In this document: positions 61,488-64,000 of the stretch, piece by piece | Position numbering within the stretch: the first letter of the stretch is position 1 | Layout: the number at the start of each line of letters is the position of its first letter | From: F22 sp963675625 | Lineage (GTDB): Bacteria; Bacteroidota; Bacteroidia; Bacteroidales; Bacteroidaceae | Assembly (NCBI GenBank): GCA_963675625.1 | Contig: OY776497.1 | Location: forward strand, 434,001 to 498,000 | Direction of reading: 5' to 3' | Length of the DNA: 64,000 nt | Translations under genes and position numbers: made by a program | The notes under the pieces: model-generated | The model's input: only the letters and a program-made list of their open reading frames with translations | The model's database searches: none | Told to the model about the DNA's origin: nothing

Positions 61488-64000
61488 ATGAGAGAGCAAA
61501 CAGCACTTTTCGGCTGTAGGTTCAGAATGTTCTTGTTAGCATTCATTGCAATGACCCTACCTCTTGTAGCAGCCGCTCAAACAACAACCCGCATAGTTAC
61601 GGGTCTCGTTATTGACGAAAACAAAGAACCACTTATTGGTGCAAGTGTAGTCGTTCCAGGTACCTCAATGGGAACAATTACAGACTTTGATGGTAATTTC
61701 ACATTACAACTTCCCGTTGAAACTAAAACAATCGAAGTTTCTTATATCGGATGCGTCAAACAAGTGATTACACTTACAAAAGACAATGCTCCTATTAAAG
61801 TTGTACTTAAGACTGATGCACAATTGATTGACGAAGTAGTCGTTATCGGTTATGGTACACAAAAGAAAGAAGACCTTACAGGTTCAGTTTCTACAGTTGG
61901 AGAAAAAGATTTCAACAGTGGTGTTGTATCTTCTCCAGAAGAACTGATCAATGGTAAGATTGCCGGTGTACAAATCATCAACTCTGGTGGTTCACCTAAT
62001 GCTTCTGCAACAATTCGTGTACGTGGAGGGGCTTCACTGAACGCTTCTAACGACCCACTGATTGTACTTGATGGAGTACCTATGGAAGTAGGTGGTGGTG
62101 TTACTGGATCTGGTAACTTTTTAAGTTTGATCAACCCTAATGACATTGAAAGCATGACTATCCTTAAAGATGCGTCATCGACAGCCATCTATGGTTCTCG
62201 TGCATCTAATGGTGTCATCATCATCAATACGAAAAAGGGTGGAGGTGATAAAATAAAAATCAGCCTTCAATCAACTAACTCCGTTGCCAATCGTACCAAA
62301 ACAGCTGAAATGCTTAGCATAAACCAATTCAAAAACGCATATCAGACACAAGGTACTGCTGATCAAATTGCCTTAATTGGTAATGAACGTACTAATTGGA
62401 ATGATGCTATATATCAAACAGCCCTCGGAACAGATAATAGTCTTAGTGTAGCAGGACGCGCGACTTCTTGGCTACCTTTCCGTGTAGCTTTGGGATATAT
62501 GAATCAAGATGGTATTTTACGTACAGATAACTCAACACGTTATACTGGTAACATCAACTTAACTCCTTCGTTCTTTGATGACCATCTTCATATTCGTATC
62601 AGCGGTAAAGGAACATACAGCAAAAACCGTTTTGCAGAAACAGGAGCTATTTGGAATGCTCTAGCATACAATCCTACTCTACCTATTAGAGATGCAAATA
62701 GCATTTTTGGAGGATATACAAACGTTGTTGATAATGTAGGCAAGCCTGCTCAAGGTGCTCAAGCCAATCCAGTTGGCCAATTAAACCTATACAACTCAAC
62801 TTCAAAAGTATACCGTTTTGTAGGAAATGTCGACATGGACTATCGTTTCCCTTTCGCAGAAGGCCTACGTCTTCATACTACAGCAGGATATGACTACTCT
62901 AAAGGTACTGGAGAAGTGTACGTCCCTGAAAGCAATTATTCTTATTATAGCACTGGTGGACGTGATTATAGTTATGGTCCTCAAAAGAATTATAACAAAT
63001 TGCTTACCATCTATGCTAACTATAAGAAAGACATTGATGCTCTAAATAGTAATGTCGATCTTACTTTAGGATACGATTATCAATACTGGAAGAGCTACAA
63101 TTCAGCGTACGATGAATACAATGTAGCTGGCGATGTACAAGCTTCATCAGCAGCAAGTGATCAACGTCACACATTATTATCATACTATGGTCGTTTAAAT
63201 TACACCCTTGCTGATAAGTACATGTTGACAGGTACATTCCGTCGTGACGGTTCTTCTCGTTTCTCTAAAGACAACCGTTGGGGTACATTCCCATCAGTCG
63301 CTTTAGCATGGCGTGTATCTAAAGAAAGCTTCTATGAGCCAATTAGCTCTGTAATGAATGACTTTAAGCTACGTGTAAGTTACGGTATTACAGGTCAACA
63401 AGATGGTATTTCTAACTATGGTTACTTGCCAATCTATACCATCAGCCAACAAGGAGCACAATATCAACTAAATGGTACTCCTATCCATACTTATCGTCCA
63501 GAAGCATACAATCCTGATCTAACTTGGGAAACAACTAAGTCATGGAATGCTGGATTTGATTTTGGATTCCTTGACAACCGAATCACTGGATCTGTCGATT
63601 ATTACAATCGTAAGACAGAAGATCTTCTTGCTTCTGTACCAACTCCAGCAGGGGTCAACTTTGACAAGATGCTCTTGACCAACGTTGGTAACGTAGATAG
63701 CCAAGGTATCGAAATGAGCTTGAATGCCCATGTTATAAATACTGATGATTGGTCTTGGTCTGTAACAGCCAATGCAACATGGCAACGTAGTCGTATTACT
63801 AATATGACTTTAATTCCTGGAGCAGATAGCCCTGACACTGAAGTGGGTCCATATATTGATTCTTACCAAATGCAAGTATTCTCAACAGGACATGCACCTT
63901 ACTCATACTATTTGTACAAACAAATTTATGACAAAGAAACAGGTCGTCCTATTGAAGGACTTTATGCCGATCTTAATGGCGATGGTGAAATCACAGCAGA
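61488..64000 (+). CDS. SusC/RagA-family TonB-dependent receptor (cut at window edge)
   Basis: The frame is open from the ATG at 61488 to the right edge (over 830 codons seen of about 1000-1050 expected). It has a signal peptide ending near VAAA-Q, a carboxypeptidase-regulatory-like domain (VTGLVIDENKEPLIGASVVV), a TonB box, and a plug with the SusC markers VVVIGYGTQKKEDLTGS, IRVRGG, DPLIVLDGVP and LKDASSTAIYGSRASNGV. Barrel strands follow. It should import oligosaccharides released from galactan across the outer membrane together with a SusD partner beyond the window. Confidence 0.95.
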   Translation, partial: MREQTALFGCRFRMFLLAFIAMTLPLVAAAQTTTRIVTGLVIDENKEPLIGASVVVPGTSMGTITDFDGNFTLQLPVETKTIEVSYIGCVKQVITLTKDNAPIKVVLKTDAQLIDEVVVIGYGTQKKEDLTGSVSTVGEKDFNSGVVSSPEELINGKIAGVQIINSGGSPNASATIRVRGGASLNASNDPLIVLDGVPMEVGGGVTGSGNFLSLINPNDIESMTILKDASSTAIYGSRASNGVIIINTKKGGGDKIKISLQSTNSVANRTKTAEMLSINQFKNAYQTQGTADQIALIGNERTNWNDAIYQTALGTDNSLSVAGRATSWLPFRVALGYMNQDGILRTDNSTRYTGNINLTPSFFDDHLHIRISGKGTYSKNRFAETGAIWNALAYNPTLPIRDANSIFGGYTNVVDNVGKPAQGAQANPVGQLNLYNSTSKVYRFVGNVDMDYRFPFAEGLRLHTTAGYDYSKGTGEVYVPESNYSYYSTGGRDYSYGPQKNYNKLLTIYANYKKDIDALNSNVDLTLGYDYQYWKSYNSAYDEYNVAGDVQASSAASDQRHTLLSYYGRLNYTLADKYMLTGTFRRDGSSRFSKDNRWGTFPSVALAWRVSKESFYEPISSVMNDFKLRVSYGITGQQDGISNYGYLPIYTISQQGAQYQLNGTPIHTYRPEAYNPDLTWETTKSWNAGFDFGFLDNRITGSVDYYNRKTEDLLASVPTPAGVNFDKMLLTNVGNVDSQGIEMSLNAHVINTDDWSWSVTANATWQRSRITNMTLIPGADSPDTEVGPYIDSYQMQVFSTGHAPYSYYLYKQIYDKETGRPIEGLYADLNGDGEITA

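Noticed and set aside
1..64000. CRISPR arrays, rRNA genes, insertion sequences
   Set aside because: No regularly spaced repeats, rRNA sequence or transposase frame was seen on either strand.

Overview
The window is chromosomal DNA of a Bacteroidales bacterium. The evidence is many promoters with the Bacteroidetes -7 box TAnnTTTG (often a TTTG-like -33 element about 19-20 bases upstream), a near absence of Shine-Dalgarno sequences, and typical phylum genes: a SusC/RagA receptor, a hybrid two-component regulator, serine palmitoyltransferase and ArgR with an acyltransferase. Species cannot be fixed by eye.

Bases 1-9,300 are an accessory region. A degraded dnaG-like primase gene is followed by an AT-rich GGNCC-type (Eco47II/Sau96I-like) restriction-modification module: endonuclease, overlapping cytosine-5 methyltransferase, and a convergent second endonuclease paralogue whose catalytic Glu appears replaced by Lys. 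After a small lipoprotein gene lies a second, clearly decayed scrap of the same dnaG C-terminal region (about 5,635-5,795). Secreted or unknown proteins and a Panacea-domain (antitoxin-like) protein follow.

Bases 9,500-18,100 hold small envelope proteins, a TetR repressor with palindromic candidate operators, a Fur/PerR-rubrerythrin pair, clpC and a short AraC regulator. Bases 18,200-24,800 are a minus-strand branched-chain amino-acid operon (leuA-leuC-leuD-citramalate/isopropylmalate synthase-like-leuB). It is preceded by a promoter, a 22-residue leader peptide rich in Ile and Leu, and an intrinsic terminator, which together form a textbook attenuator. valS, panB, an MFS-like transporter, two tRNAs (Tyr, Gly), a FUSC-family transporter, a large lipoprotein and a DUF308-like membrane protein follow.

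Bases 34,780-42,670 are the tryptophan operon (trpB-E-G-D-C-F-A) with asparaginase at its end. It too has its own leader peptide, with tandem Trp codons, and a terminator. Then come a CheY-like regulator and a sugar-phosphate transferase with a degenerate receiver domain, rpsP, and a minus-strand arginine/proline operon (argR-acyltransferase-argG-argC-argD-proC). Next are serine palmitoyltransferase, aspS, a C1 aminopeptidase, and finally the start of a polysaccharide utilization locus: a hybrid two-component sensor, a GH53 endo-galactanase and a SusC receptor cut by the window edge, pointing to beta-1,4-galactan use.

The most striking non-gene signals are the two amino-acid leader attenuators, the decayed dnaG scrap beyond the restriction genes, a nearly identical 40-base palindrome occurring at two distant sites, and palindromes at the TetR locus.
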